This document shows positions 1 to 38,083 of a stretch of 64,000 nucleotides of DNA, piece by piece (within the stretch, counting starts at the first letter, position 1; each line of letters starts with the position of its first letter). Location of the stretch: the NCBI RefSeq assembly GCF_033115175.1, contig NC_084836.1:70107297-70171296 (forward strand), given 5' to 3'. The position numbers and the translations under genes were made by a program. Origin of the DNA: Lepus europaeus (lineage: Eukaryota > Chordata > Mammalia > Lagomorpha > Leporidae). The notes beneath the pieces were generated by a model, which did not search any database, was not told the DNA's origin, and saw only the letters and a program-made list of their open reading frames with translations.

Positions 1-208
1 CCTACTAATTGCACCTGGAAGGCAACAGCTGGCAGCCCAAGTACTTGGACTCCTGCCACCCATGTGGGAGACCTGGATGGAGTTCCTGGCTCCTGATCTT
101 GGTATGGCCCAGCCCTGGCTATTGCGGCCATCTGGGGAGTGAACCAACAGTTAGATCTCCCCCTCCACCCCCAACCACTCTTCCTTTCAAATAAATAAAT
201 CTTTAAAA
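1..208 (+). mobile_element. CSINE, cut by window start
   Basis: The 3' part of a plus-strand CSINE: CCCATGTGGGAGACCTGGAT, GCGGCCATCTGGGGAGTGAA, tail CAAATAAATAAATC. Confidence 0.9.
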
Positions 209-305
209 GAGATGATCAACAGGTTATAACCAGTGTCCAGATATTGTTGACAATTGAATCTTTAGAAACCTCAGGATACAGTTAGCCAGAAATGAAATAC
301 TTCTT

Positions 306-640
306 GGAGCTAGTGCTATGTCACAGAATGTTAAGCCTTGGCCTGAAATGCCAGCATCCCATATGGGCACCAGTTTGAGTCTTAGCTGCTCCACTCCAAT
401 CCAGCTCTTCTTGCTAATGTACCTGGGAAAGCAGGGGAAGATGACTCAAGTTCTTGGTCCCTGCATCCATGTAGGAGACCTGGATGAAGCTCTTGACTCC
501 TAGCTTCAGCCTGGCCCAGCCCTACTCATTGCAATCATTTGGAGAGTGAGCCAAGCAGTTGGAAGATCTGTCTCTGCTCTCTCCCTGTAACCCTGCCTTT
601 CAAATAAATAAATACATCTTTTTAAAAAAAAAAAAAAAAG
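306..640 (+). mobile_element. CSINE
   Basis: Head GAGCTAGTGCTATGTCAC, body CATCCCATATGGGCACC, tail CAAATAAATAAATAC plus poly(A). Full length. Confidence 0.9.
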
Positions 641-650
641 GCAAGGTGGA

Positions 651-969
651 GGGGGCCTGGCGCTGTGGCACAGCCAGTTAAAGCCCCAGCCTGCAGCGCC
701 AACATCCCATATGGGTGCTGGTTTGGGTCCTGGCTGCTCCACTTCCAATCCAGCCCCCTGCTATGGCCTGGGAAAACAGCAGAAGATGGCTCAAGTCCTT
801 GGGCCCCTGCGCCCCCATGTGTGAGACCCAGAAGAAGCTCCTGGCTTCGAATCAGCTCAGCTCTGGCCATTGCGGCCATTTGGGGAGTGAACCAGTGGAT
901 GAAAGTCCTCTCTGTCTCTACCTCTCTCTGTAACTCTTTCAAATAAATAAAATCCTAAAAAAAAAAAAA
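651..969 (+). mobile_element. CSINE
   Basis: Head GGGGCCTGGCGCTGTGGCAC, poly(A) end. Full length, immediately after the previous copy. Confidence 0.92.
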
Positions 970-1976
970 GAAATTCTGTACCTCTTCTCCCATCCCCAGG
1001 AATTATCAAACAACAAAGAGAACTCCTGAAAGACTCCTAAAGCCTCCGTTCTTTGATTGCCAAGCACATGTTTGGTCCACACAAATCCTTGGAGAGGAGA
1101 ATAGGACCAAATGTTTGGATGACTTATTTCTACCTTCATAATCTGTTTAAATTCTTACCCTTCCTTTAGGTGCAGATTGAAGCAGTGAGGTTTAATACAG
1201 GGAAGTAAGGCTGCAAGTACGGGCCGCCCTTGTGTTCTTCTGCACAGATGCTGGCTGCTGCTGCTGCTGCTTCCGGCATCACTTTCCTCCTGTAGGAAAG
1301 GAGTTGGGTAAAGCAAGGCTTTGGAAAAGAATGCTTCCTCCCCAAAATTCCAAGACACATAAACACTTACTCTCTGGGCACTACCCCAGGCTAGCAGATA
1401 GCAATGAGAAAGGAACAAGACGTTTATTCAGAAATGAACAAAATTGCAACTTTTTTTCTTTCTCCCTTATCCTTTTTTTCCATTGCCCATGGCTTATGTC
1501 CATGCTTTCAGTTATTCGTTTCTTAATTGCTTTTCATTTAGAGTATCAAGGTGAAACAGCACATTCAGATCGTTTGCCTTGCCCCATCCTCCTCTTCCCT
1601 TGTTTGCTGCTTCTCTCCTCTCAGACTCCTGTCCCTCGCTTCCCTCAGAATTTCTGTCCTCTGACTGCCAGGATCACACATATGGATAGCATCAAAATGC
1701 CACGAGAAGCTTTGCTCGTTAGCCTGAGAGTAAAACCATCTTTCTCCAAATGGTCTAACATTTTTGTGGTTTTTCTTGTAAGTTCCTGGAAGTGACACTT
1801 GGTATTTTGTTTAGTTTTATATAACAGTATATATGTGCCTGTGTAATACAGTGAGCCCTTGAGAAAATACACAGCCAAACTGTAGTCTGATCTGTGTTTA
1901 TCAGATATTTTATCCACAGACAGCTAATTTATAATCTGGATCAAAGAAGCCGTTTATGTATGCCTTCCTTTTTATT
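970..1976 (+). other. LIMA1 intron, non-repetitive
   Basis: No recognised exon or SINE. A short (CTG)n run lies at 1249-1271. The open frame at 1232-1795 shows no known protein features. Confidence 0.6.
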
Positions 1977-2294
1977 TTTTGAATATTTATTTTATTCAAA
2001 AGGTAGAATGACACGGAGGGAAGGAGAAACAAAGAAAGATATTTCATCTGCTGATTCACTCCCCAGATGGCTACAACAGCCAGTCTGGGCGGAGCTGAAG
2101 CCAGGAGCACCATCAGAGTATCTCACATGGGTGGCTGGGATTCAAGCACTTGAGCCATTATCTGCCGCTTTCCAGATGCGTTAGCAGGGAGCTAGATTGG
2201 AAGCAGAGTAGCCTGCACTCAAACCAGCACTCCAGTATGGGATGTGGGTGTTCCAAGCAGCTGCTTATAATCTATTACACCACAAGGCCTGTTC
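1977..2294 (-). mobile_element. CSINE, diverged
   Basis: T-rich start, AAAGGTAGAATGACACGGAG, GGTGGCTGGGATTCAAGCAC, end ATTACACCACAAGGCCTG. Confidence 0.85.
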
Positions 2295-2299
2295 TGCCC

Positions 2300-2612
2300 C
2301 TCTTTTTAAATTTTTCTTTATTATTTTTCATGTATTAGAGTGTGTGAATGAGCATATGCCAGCTCCCATCTGCTGGCTCATTCCCCAAATACCTGCAATG
2401 GCCAAGACTGGGCCTGGGCAGGAGCTAGGAGCCAGGAGTCAGGAATACAATCCAGGTCTCCCACATGGGTGGCAGGAACTCAGTGCCTAAGTCATCACTA
2501 CCACTTCCTGACCTGCATTGCTGGGAAGTGGAGTCAGTAGCCAAAGACAGGAATTGAACCCCGCACTCCTGTCTGGGACAAGGGCATCTTGACCGCTTGG
2601 CTAAATGCCTGC
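2300..2612 (-). mobile_element. CSINE, old
   Basis: GCTGGCTCATTCCCCAAATA, CTCCCACATGGGTGGCAGGA, end GGCTAAATGCCTGCTCCTG. Adjacent to the preceding minus copy. Confidence 0.8.
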
Positions 2613-2726
2613 TCCTGTGTGTGCCTTGACAGGTAGGTGTCCATTGGGAATCCTCAGATTGTTGCAAAAACTATATATAACATTTTATCTTCCCTTCTCT
2701 TGGTTAGTAATTGCCTGTGTTCCCTT

Positions 2727-3043
2727 AAAAAAAAAAAAATTTTATTTATTTGAAAATCAGAGTTACACAGAGAAGGAGAAGCAGAGAAAGAGAGAGGCCT
2801 TCCAGCCGCTGGTTCACTCCCCAGTTGGCCACAACAGCCAATCCAAAGCCAGGAGCCAAGAGCCTCCTCTGGGTCTCCCACGTGAGTGCAAGGGCCCAAG
2901 GACTTGGGCCATCTTCTATTGCTTTCCCAGGCCACAGCAGTGAGCTGAATCAGAAGTAGAGCAGCCAGGACTCAAACCAGTGCCCATATTGGATGCCGGC
3001 ACTGCAGGTGGTGGCTTTACCTGCTACACCACAGCACTGGCCC
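2727..3043 (-). mobile_element. CSINE
   Basis: TTTATTTATTTGAAAATCAG start, end GCTACACCACAGCACTGGCC. Full length. Confidence 0.92.
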
Positions 3044-3148
3044 CTCTGCTTACTTTCATGCCAGCTGGTTACTTACTGGTTTCTAGCTAGTTTCATTACA
3101 ATAAAACCTGTTGAAAAGCAATGTCCGGGGATAGAAGAGTCTCTAGGA

Positions 3149-3500
3149 GCTGGGACTGTGGCATAGTAGAGTAAACCTCCTCCTGCAGCACTGGCATCCC
3201 ATATGCATTCTGGTTCTAGTCCCGGCTGCTCCTCTTCCAATCCAGCTCTCTGCTGTGGCCTGGGAAAGCAGTGGAAGATGGCCCAAGTGCTTGGACCCCT
3301 GCACCCATGTGGGAGACCCAGAAGAAGCTCCTGGCTCCTGGCTTTCAATAGGCCCATCTCCGGCCATTGTGGCCACTTTGGGAAGTGAACCACCATATGG
3401 GAGACCTTTCTCTCTCTCCCCCTCTCCCCCCTCCCCCTCCTCCCCCTCCCCTCTGTCTATAACTCTGCCTCTCAAATAAATAAATAAAATCTTTTTTAAA
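3149..3500 (+). mobile_element. CSINE with pyrimidine expansion
   Basis: Head GAGCTGGGACTGTGGCAT, CT/CCT-rich block 3408-3455, tail CAAATAAATAAATAAAATC. Confidence 0.92.
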
Positions 3501-3739
3501 AATTCAAAAAATAAATAATAGTCTCTAGGCAGTGTTGGCTATGTGAGAGTTCCAGGATCCAGAAATCCTTTGTCTGCTCCCACCCCCCAAATATCACCCC
3601 TTTTGTTTTCCTGCGATTGGACCCTCCTGGCTTAGACACGTGTATCCATACGAATACATTAGAGTCATTTCCTCTAGTCTTCTAACTCACTGATGAGTTA
3701 AAATGAGTGAAAAATTCCCATCAAGGTTGTTGGCATATA

Positions 3740-3930
3740 GATTCTAGAATTGTAAGGGACTTCTGGGAGGTTATTTAATCCAGCACATTGCTCACAGGCA
3801 GTTCGGATACTACGGTCCCAATTTTATAGATGGAAACAGCTGAAGTTAGGGAAGTAAACCAACATATCCAATGTCATATGGTTAGTTAACAGCAGGACAA
3901 GGATTAACATTGTGTAGTATCTCACCTACC
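3740..3930. mobile_element. Ancient interspersed repeat relic (MIR/MER-like)
   Basis: Contains GGACTTCTGGGAGGTTATTT, AATCCAGCACATTGC and CCCAATTTTATAGATGGAAA with a downstream CAGCAGGACAAGGATTAAC. This is the 'tissue/fraction' type pattern seen in old mammalian repeats. Family uncertain. Confidence 0.5.
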
Positions 3931-4159
3931 ATATAGCACTGGCTCCATGGAAATGATAATGACTATTTATTGAATAGAAACAACTGGCCATGACCCTTCA
4001 TAGCTTTGAAATCTAACGAAATTGGGAAAAATTTAAAACATGTCAACAGCTGCATTCCCACATTTTATACTCAATGAAAAGAATGGAGAGAATTTTTTGG
4101 AATGCAAGAGATTTATCTGAAACTCTAGAGTTAGAAGCTTGTGGTTTAGAAGGTTTGTT

Positions 4160-4437
4160 TTTCTTTTCTTTCTTTCTTTTTTTATTTGAGAGGCAGAAAG
4201 AGAGAGCAACAGCTCCCATCTGCTGATTCAATCCCAGATGCCCTCAGTGGCCAAGACTGGGCTAGGCAGAAGCCAGCAGCCGGAAGTTCAATCCCAGTCT
4301 CCCATATGCATGGCAGGAATCCATTTAGCTGAGCCATCACCACTACTTCCCAGGGTCTGCATTAGCAAGTATCAAGCATAGTTACCACAGTGTAGAAAAT
4401 GGATATTTGAGTTCCCTAGGCCAGTTGTCTGCTCCTG
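4160..4437 (-). mobile_element. CSINE, old
   Basis: TTATTTGAGAGGCAGAAAGA start, GATTCAATCCCAGATGCCC, end CCAGTTGTCTGCTCCTG. Confidence 0.8.
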
Positions 4438-4448
4438 TTACTCTTTTG

Positions 4449-4731
4449 TTTTTTTTATGATTTATTTATTTATCTGAAAGGCAGAGAGAGAGAGACCCCT
4501 TCTATCCACTGGTTCACTCCACAAATGGCAGCAATGGCTGGACCTGGGCCCATCTGAAGCCAAGAGCTTCTTCCAGGTCTGCCACTTGGGTGCAGGGGCC
4601 TAAGTACTTGGGCCATTTTCTACTGGCTTCCAAGGTGCATTAGCAGGGAGCTGGATCAGAAGTGCAGCAGCCGGGACTTGAACTGGTACTCATATGGCAG
4701 TGGCTTCATCCTCTAGACCACAGCCCCTGCC
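4449..4731 (-). mobile_element. CSINE
   Basis: GATTTATTTATTTATCTGAA start, end CTAGACCACAGCCCCTGCC. Confidence 0.88.
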
Positions 4732-4787
4732 ACCACCCACCCTTACTCTTATCATGTAAACTAAATACTCTTCCAAACACACAATGA

Positions 4788-5070
4788 GGGGGCTGGCACC
4801 TGGCATTCCAGATGGGAGCTGGTTCAAGTTCTGGCTGCTCCTCTAATGATCCAGCTCTCTGCTATGGCCTGGGAAAGTAGTAGAAGATGACCCAAGTCCT
4901 TGGGCCCCTGCACCCATGTGGGAGACCCGGAAGAAGCTCCTGGCTCCAGATCAATGCAGCTCGAGCCGTTGCGGCTAATTGGGGAGTGAACCAGTAGATG
5001 GAAGACCCCTTTCTCTCTGCCTCTCCTTCCCTCTGTGTGTAACTCTTTCAAATAAATTAAACACACACAC
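4788..5070 (+). mobile_element. CSINE with 5' internal deletion
   Basis: GGGGCTGGCACCTGGCATTC joins the head directly to the mid region. The tail CAAATAAATTAAACACACAC became a short AC run. Confidence 0.85.
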
Positions 5071-5207
5071 ACGATAAGTAAACCAGAAAGAAGAAGAGTC
5101 AAGTAAACCAGGAAAAAAGAATAACCTTTATCAGTTGTACACAAGACTCAATCATTTTTGGTTCTTACTATTGCATAACTAGTTTGGTTGTTTTTCTTTT
5201 TTGTAAG

Positions 5208-5485
5208 ATTTATATATTGATTTATTTATTTGAAAGGCAGAATCACAAGGAGGGAAATGAAAGAAAGAATGTTCCATTTATTGGTTCACTCCCCAAATGC
5301 TCACAATAGGCAGGGCTAGGCCAGTCCAGAGTCAGGAGCCTGGCTTCAGCTTGTCACAGTCCCAGCTGTTGCAGGCATTTGGGAAATGAATCAACAGGTG
5401 GAAGATCAATTTTCTCTCTCTCTCTCTCTCTGTCCCCCCACCCCCTTCCCCACTCTCCCTCTCTGCCTTTCAAATAAATCTCTTT
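5208..5485. mobile_element. Fold-back CSINE (minus half joined to plus half)
   Basis: 5208-5340 is the 3' half of a minus CSINE. At 5341 it switches to the plus-strand 3' half (GGCTTCAGCTTG to CAAATAAATC). The result is inverted arms of about 130-140 bp with almost no spacer. Confidence 0.8.
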
Positions 5486-6897
5486 CTTTTATTTTCTCTG
5501 GGCTGTGTTACTGAAGTGTTAGTATCATGGTCTAAAGGTGCACAGTAACTCATTAAACATTCTTCTTACGTATCTTTGGCTTGTTCTCAAAGATGATACT
5601 ATTTTATAACACCACTAGCACAGCTCCCCAAAGCTTCATTAGCATTTGGTTTTTTATCATTTTTATCTGTTTATATATAGGTAGGAAGTATTACTTCTCC
5701 TTCTTTCTCATTTTTCCTAATTGTGAGACTAACACATAAGTTTTATAGAAAGCTTGGAAATACAAAAAATGTCGAGAAATCCTACCACTTAGAGTTAAGT
5801 GCTCATTCTATTATTTTCACATAAATGAGTTCTAATTTTTCTAAGAGGATACCTAAAGAAATAAATTCTTTTCTCTCAGCCCTTTGAGAAATTAAGACTA
5901 AGCTTCATCTACACCCCCATAACCCCCATGCCTAGGTTTGCAAAGTCCTATTTTCCCGTGAAAGCCACTCTTCCTATACCCTTGAATCTGGAAGGCTGAA
6001 GTTGAAAGACTGAAGAAAGTGCCTGAGGCAGACAGTTCTTATTTGGTTCCAAAACTCAGGAGAATCAGCTTCCAAGGAGAAATTGTTCTGAAAGGAGTGG
6101 AGGAGAAAGGAAATTCTACTTTAATATTACTTATTTAGACCTGACTTGCTTTATTTCTTTACAAAAGGAATCCCTGAAATAAGAAATTCGGCGGACAACT
6201 GACTAAAAGTCCCAGACTCTTATCCTCTTATGGGTGCATTTGATTTATGGATTCGCAGAGAGTATTTAAGGGCATTCACACTAATGAAGTTACAGTCAGC
6301 TCACAGGAAGGAGGACTTGGGTGGGTGACGCCAAATCTTGGCAAATTCCAGAAAATCCCAAGTGTCTTGACCTTTCTGTCTTCCCTGATAGATTACAATG
6401 ACTAAGGCTCCCTCAAGTATCTAAGAAAAAAGGACTGAAGTGTGGTGGAAGTCTGTTAAAGAAGAGTGCTTAAGTGTCAAAATTTCTGTTAAGTGTGTGG
6501 GCTTTTCTCCTTCACATCCTTGAGAAATACTGGAGGAAACCTCTCCTTCTTCCTGTGCCGCAGATAACCACCCATAAAATTAACCTCAAGTGCATTTGAG
6601 ATCTGGTTGTTCTTCATGTCTGAGTGGCTGGGAGAAGAAAAGGAACTGAAAGTAACGCTCTGTGCTTCACCTGGGCTCTCATTAAATCCATGGCATCTCA
6701 GAGCCATAGTCAGTGTAGCTGATTTCCGAATGCATTGTTTCTTTTTTTTCCTCTAAGACGAAATTGCTTTTGCACACTCACTTTTTGCAAAAAAAAAAAA
6801 AAAAAAATTTCCTTGAAAAAGTAGTTTTAAAAAACAGTACTTGAAAAAACAGTACTTGTACTGATACTCTTACAGACCAGAAGTTGTGTTTTCCATT
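5486..6897 (+). other. LIMA1 intron, no recognised feature
   Basis: AT-rich unique sequence with a poly(A)/poly(T) run near 6788-6807. No exon, SINE or RNA gene seen. Confidence 0.6.
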
Positions 6898-7236
6898 TTT
6901 TTTAAGATTTATGTATTTATATGAAGAGCAAAGTGACATAGACACAAACACAAACATACACATAGATACAGAGGTCTTTCATCTGCTGGTTCACTCCCCA
7001 AATGACTACAACAGCTGGGGCTGGGCCAAGCCAAAGCCGGTAGTTTAGAACTCCACCCAGATCTCTTACGTGAGTGGCAGCACAAGTACTTGGGCCTCAT
7101 CTGCAGCTTTTCCAGGCACATTAACAGGGAGCTGGATCAGAAGCAGAGCAGCCAGAACTCCAGCCTGCGTTCTAGTGTGGGATCCTGGCATTAGAAACAG
7201 CGGCATGTCCTGCAGCACCACAAAGCCAGCCCCCAG
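6898..7236 (-). mobile_element. CSINE
   Basis: TTTTTTTAAGATTTATGTAT start, end GCACCACAAAGCCAGCCCC. Confidence 0.88.
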
Positions 7237-7348
7237 AAGGCTTCTTTTTGAAAGGCCCTTATAGGGGAAATTGGATGCATCTGAAACCAGGGAGAGCCTC
7301 TGCCATAGCCGGGTCTGTATTCTGGTTCTAAATTAGTCTGCTCTCTTG

Positions 7349-7640
7349 GGGCTAGCACTGTGGCATAGCAGGTAAAGCCGCTGCCTGCAGTGCCAACATC
7401 CCATATGGTCGCTGGTTTGGTCCTGGCTGCTCCACTTCTGATCCAGCTCTCTGCTGTGGCCTGGAAAAGCAGTAGAAGTTGGTCCAAGTCCTTGGGCCCC
7501 TGCATCTCTGTGGAAGACCCAGAGGAGGCTCCTGGCTTCAGATCTACCCAGCTCCAGCCATTGTGGCTATTTGGGGTGTGAACCGGGGATGAAAGATTTC
7601 TCTGTCTCTCTCTCTGCCTCTGCCTCTCAAGTAAATAAGT
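7349..7640 (+). mobile_element. CSINE
   Basis: Head GGGGCTAGCACTGTGGCATA, tail CTCAAGTAAATAAGTCC. Confidence 0.9.
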
Positions 7641-7753
7641 CCCAGTAACAACAGTGCAGGAACTTGACATAGAGGGATGGATACGTGATTGAACTAGACA
7701 GAAAGCTGAACTCTATAGGTTGCAACATGTAACACATACTCTTTGTTTGTTCT

Positions 7754-8056
7754 TGACTGGCAGAGTTAGAGAGACAGAGAGAATGGCCTTCCTTTTCCGT
7801 TAGGTCACCCCTCAAATGGCCGCTACAGCCGGCGCGCTGCGCCAATCCGAAGCCAGGAGCCAGGTGCCTCCCCTCCGGTCTCCCATGCGGGTGCAGGGCC
7901 CAAACACTTGAGCCATCCTCCACTGCCCTCCCGGGCCACAGCAGAGAGCTGAACTGGAAGAGGGGCAACCGGAACAGAATCCGGCACCCCAACCAGGACT
8001 AGAACCTGGTGTGCTGATGCCGCAGGAGTGAGCCGTGGCGCCGGCGCGCCGGCCAT
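7754..8056 (-). mobile_element. CSINE, young GC-rich subfamily
   Basis: GACTGGCAGAGTTAGAGAGA start, GGCGCGCTGCGCCAATCCGA, end GTGGCGCCGGCGCGCCGGCC. Confidence 0.92.
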
Positions 8057-8214
8057 AACACATACTCTTGAAACTGTACTTGAACATACCTTTGACAGAA
8101 TCAAGAATGAAAAACTCATTCATTCATTCCCTTCTGATTGAAGAAGTAGTAGTAGTGGTAATGGTGGTGGTATTTCCTGGATTTCTCTCTTTTTAGTGTC
8201 CTGAAAATTTTGGT

Positions 8215-8563
8215 TTTTTTTTTTTTTTTTTTTTTTTGACAGGCAGAGTGGACAGAGAGAGAGAGACAGAGAGAAAGGTCTTCCTTTTGCCGTTGGTTCA
8301 CCCTCCAATGGCCGCCGCGGCCGGCGCACTGCGGCCGGCGCACCGCGCTGAGCCGAAGGCAGGAGCCAGGTGCTTCTCCTGGTCTCCCATGGGGTGCAGG
8401 GCCCAAGGACTTGGGCCATCCTCCACTGCACTCCCTGGCCACAGCAGAGAGCTGGCCTGGAAGAGGGGCAACCGGGACAGAATCCGGTGCCCCGACCGGG
8501 ACTAGAACCCGGTGTGCCAGCGCCGCTAGGTGGAGGATTAGCCTATTGAGCCGCGGCGCCGGC
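8215..8563 (-). mobile_element. CSINE, young, clear target-site duplication
   Basis: Long T run, GACAGGCAGAGTGGACAGAG, end GAGCCGCGGCGCCGGCC. Target repeat CCTGAAAATTTT lies at about 8200-8211 and 8564-8575. Confidence 0.95.
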
Positions 8564-8575
8564 CCTGAAAATTTT

Positions 8576-9549
8576 AGTTCTTGTAGTACAGCACCATTTA
8601 GAAAACATCTGTGGAATTCACTGTATTTTAGTGACCAGGAAATGAGAAGTATGGTGAAAACAGAACATGTAAATGGAGGGTATCCTGCCAAACGTCCTTT
8701 CCTTTGGCTGATAATTTTCATTTTTGCATGGGGGGTGGGGGGTGCCTGCAAAAGTATATCCTACAGCTATGATTGATGTTAGAGCAGCTGACCTGTGTTT
8801 GATGTAGTGAGCTTAGAGTTGCCACATCTTGTTTTGGTTTTAATGTAAAATGGATCCAGATAAAAATGTAAATTGCAAAGCTGACCAAAGTATGTTATTT
8901 GTATACTGAATTTTTGAGAAACTATTCTTATTGGCATGGTGCAAACAAACCAGTCCTTGGCTCTGATTTCTGAAAGGCAAAATTTCCTATCTCCACAGGA
9001 GAGGAGTTAAAAAAGTATAAGTGTGTGATAATACAGCTTCTTAAACTTCACTGTCAAGTTGATTAGTCCATTGCACTTAATGATTTAATAACTATTGACT
9101 AATATTGAACTCAAAAAGGTGATATGTGTTCAGTCTGTCAGAGTGGATTTTAGATTTCTTTTCTACGTCAAATGATCTGGGAATAATGAGATTTGAATGA
9201 CAGGATCTGTTTGGAGCCTCCTGTTCCAAGTTGAGTAAATATGACATACTCCCTGTCTGCTATGGAGCTATTCTACAACACTCTGTAGCTTTCAGTTGAG
9301 TTATTTTTTCAGTCTTATAAATTATCATGTGTAAATTTCTTGGAGATCCACACTGGATATGAAAAGGATAGAGTAGTGAATTACAGGAATCAGAAAATAT
9401 TCAAAGTCTGTACCAACTTTTTTTTCTAAGTCCTGTAGATACAGATGAAAAGGCATGGTCTCTGCCCCCTGTGAACTTACAGTGTAGTAGAGGAACAGTC
9501 CCACTAGTCTATGGGCGTTGCAATGGGAGTTTGACCAGGGAACAGAGGA
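8576..9549 (+). other. LIMA1 intron, no recognised feature
   Basis: Unique AT-rich sequence free of CSINEs. Nothing identified. Confidence 0.6.
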
Positions 9550-9562
9550 AGAACTACCTAGT

Positions 9563-9871
9563 CTTTTTAAAGACTTATTTATTTGAAAGAGTTACAGAGA
9601 GGAAGAGACAGACAGAGAGGGAGAGAGAGACTTTCCATCCACTGAATTACTCCCCAAATGATCACAATGGCCAGGACTGGGCCAGCCAGGAGGCAGGAGC
9701 TTCTTCTGGGTCTCCCACTTAGGAGCAGGGGCCCAAGGACTTGGGTCATCTTCCATTGCTTTCCCAGGAAGCTGGATTGGATGTAGAGCAGCTGAGACTC
9801 AAATTAGTGCCCATATGGGACACTGGCGTTGTAGGCAGCAGCTTTACCCACCACGCTACAACACCGGCCCC
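9563..9871 (-). mobile_element. CSINE with target-site duplication
   Basis: AGACTTATTTATTTGAAAGA start, end GCTACAACACCGGCCCC. AGAACTACCTA flanks it at 9550-9560 and 9872-9882. Confidence 0.93.
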
Positions 9872-10286
9872 AGAACTACCTAAAGTTATGTAGGAAAGGC
9901 GATTGAACTATAGATTGCATGTGCTGAGTCTTGAAGGAACAGGCATTTGCTAGACAACAGGGCAGTCCTGGTGGAAGGAGCCTCATTCACAGAACCGTGG
10001 TACTCCCAACCGCTTTCTTTTCCTGGAGAGTAAAGACAAAGCAGAGAATACCCAGAAGAGAGGAGGCTGGGTAGGTAGGGACCAGACCTGGAATGGGCCT
10101 TTTGTGACATGCCAAATACCTTGGATTTAATTCAACAGGTGATTGTGAATTTGGGAAACAATATTGAACAGGAGAGTAAAATTAATTTATAGTTTGAGGA
10201 TAATTACTTTGTATTGTTTGGGATAATGGCAGCATCATAGAGAATAGATTAGAAGCTGAAGAAGAATCAATTAAAATGATTACACA

Positions 10287-10591
10287 GTGGCAGGCGTTTG
10301 GCCTTGCTTTTAAGACACCTATATTCCATAGCAAAGTCCCTGGATTCAAGTCCCAGTTCTGGCTCCTGGTTCCAGCATCCTGCTAATGCAGACCCTGGGA
10401 GGCAGCAGGTGATGGCTCAAGTGGTTGAGTCCCTGCTACCCATGTGGGAGACTGGGATTGAGTCCTGCTTTGGCCCCAGCCCATTCCTGGCCGTTACTGG
10501 CATTTGGGGATTGAACCAGTGAATGGGAATGCACTCTTTTGTGCTTGCTCATTCTCCCTGTCTCTCAAAAAAAAAAAAAAAAAAAAAAAGA
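10287..10591 (+). mobile_element. CSINE, old type
   Basis: GTTTGGCCTTGCTTTTAAGA head, CATTTGGGGATTGAACCAG, poly(A) end. Confidence 0.82.
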
Positions 10592-10797
10592 TGCACCAAG
10601 GCAGGAACAGCAAAGATAAAAAGGGATGGGGATGGGAAACGGCAACTGTTTCCATAAGGATTTGGCAGTTTGGAGGAACATACCTTGTTATCCGGGATGT
10701 GAGGCTCTCCCTACAATGACTGTTTCAATTATAAGCCTTGCTGGTTAAGACAGTTAGGCAGTGACCACTGGGTGATAGCATTACCTATTTGGAATTG

Positions 10798-11102
10798 CTT
10801 TTTTTTTTTTTTTTAAGTTTATTTTCATCTAACCGAAAGGCAGAGAACAGAGAGATTTGGTTCACTCCTCATGCCCACAACAACCAGAGCTGGGCTAGGT
10901 TGAAGCCAGGAGCTCCATCTGTGTCTCCCACTTGGGTGGCAGGGACCCAAGCACTCAAGCCATTATCTGCTGCCTCCCAGGATACACTAGCAGGAAACCA
11001 GATCAGAAGTGCATAGTAACAGAGACTCAAACCAGCACTCTGACATGGCATGTGGTAGTCCTTAGCAGTGGTTTAACCTGTTGTACCCATAACACCTGCC
11101 CT
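10798..11102 (-). mobile_element. CSINE, old type
   Basis: Poly(T), TAACCGAAAGGCAGAGAACA, end CCATAACACCTGCCCTG. It ends about 195 bp before the first LIMA1 exon in the window. Confidence 0.85.
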
Positions 11103-11297
11103 GGGGTTTCATTTTTTCCTGGGCACCTGTGAATTTATAGTGTTTTATAATTATAGTATCTTTTTAATTCTAAGAAATGTCTAATCTTTTCTGGATTTTA
11201 TTTATAAAGGAAATGTATAAGCCTCCTTTCTGAATATCACATCAAGATTTCCCATCTGCTGTGCAAATCTTACCCTTGGGTTTTGTTTTCCAAACAG

Positions 11298-37068
<25,771 letters not shown>

Positions 37069-38083
37069 TGAATTCGCAACCGCGCTGGGCCTTAAATGCA
37101 TGTTAGTGAGCCACTGCCCTTTATCCAAGTGATGCCCATAAGCAGGTGTCTTAATTTACATGGACGCAACTTTGGAAGAGAGCTTCGACCACCAAAAGAA
37201 CCCCATACAGCAGCTTCAGTGAACCCCTTCTAAATGCTGGTGACAGCATTCCTTAAATTCTGCACATTAGCAGTGCTGGTACACAGAAGTGCTGTAAAGT
37301 CTTCTAACAGGGAAACATCTAGCTGATCCAGTGATGTAGTCCAGATCCCACTGTATTTCCCAAAAGGCAATATTAAAACAGATGATGAGCTGTGCATTGT
37401 TAGACTGCAAATACTACTGTGGAATGAGAGAACACACAGAAGGGATTTAGAGACCTAAACGTTATGACTGGATGCACTTTAGTATAAATCACACGGTTTA
37501 TATTTTCAAAGGAATACCACTTCAATTTTTTAGGATTCAGCTGTTAAGGGATCAATTATTTAGTCTTCTTTAAAAAAAAAAAGTTGTAGGTGAATTTTCT
37601 TACTCTCAGATGTATGGGGAATTGATTTTGGTTTGCTCTCCTAGACTCCATCCTTGTTCTAATGTAATACAGCCATCTTTTCAGAACAGCTTTTTGAGGC
37701 AAGTAGAGAACCTACCAGCATGCCTTGGTCCTTGGCGAGATCTCTTGTCTCCCACACCCGCGGTGGTTTTGCCAATGAGTTTGACCCCAAGAGACCGACT
37801 TGTTTTTCTGGTAGTCTCTTTCATGCTTTACTGAGGCTACAATGTCATTATCCACTACACTCCATGTTAGAGCACAGTGCGGAACTTAATGGGGGAGTTA
37901 CAGAAAGAACCGCCTTAAACTTGTTCTACTTGTGATGTCGTCTTTCTGAGGACTGATTTTTAAATACTTATCAGCTCTGAAATACATTGGTTTTTATGGC
38001 AGATAATATTCCCAGGATGATATTAAACCAATGATTGGCCTTTCTCTTGGGATGATTTTCTCTAGTATTAAGGCTTTGGAACA

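Noticed and set aside
651..969. Regularly recurring near-identical blocks as a CRISPR array or satellite
   Set aside because: The units are dispersed CSINEs in both orientations with poly(A) tails and target repeats; spacing is irregular.
1232..1795. Plus-strand open frame of 187 residues
   Set aside because: Low-complexity start, no similarity to anything I recognise, no exon signals; intronic chance frame.
8215..8563. tRNA-like A/B-box sequences in CSINE heads as tRNA genes
   Set aside because: The heads are SINE promoters of tRNA origin (for example GACTAGAACC motifs in reverse) and do not form an intact tRNA.
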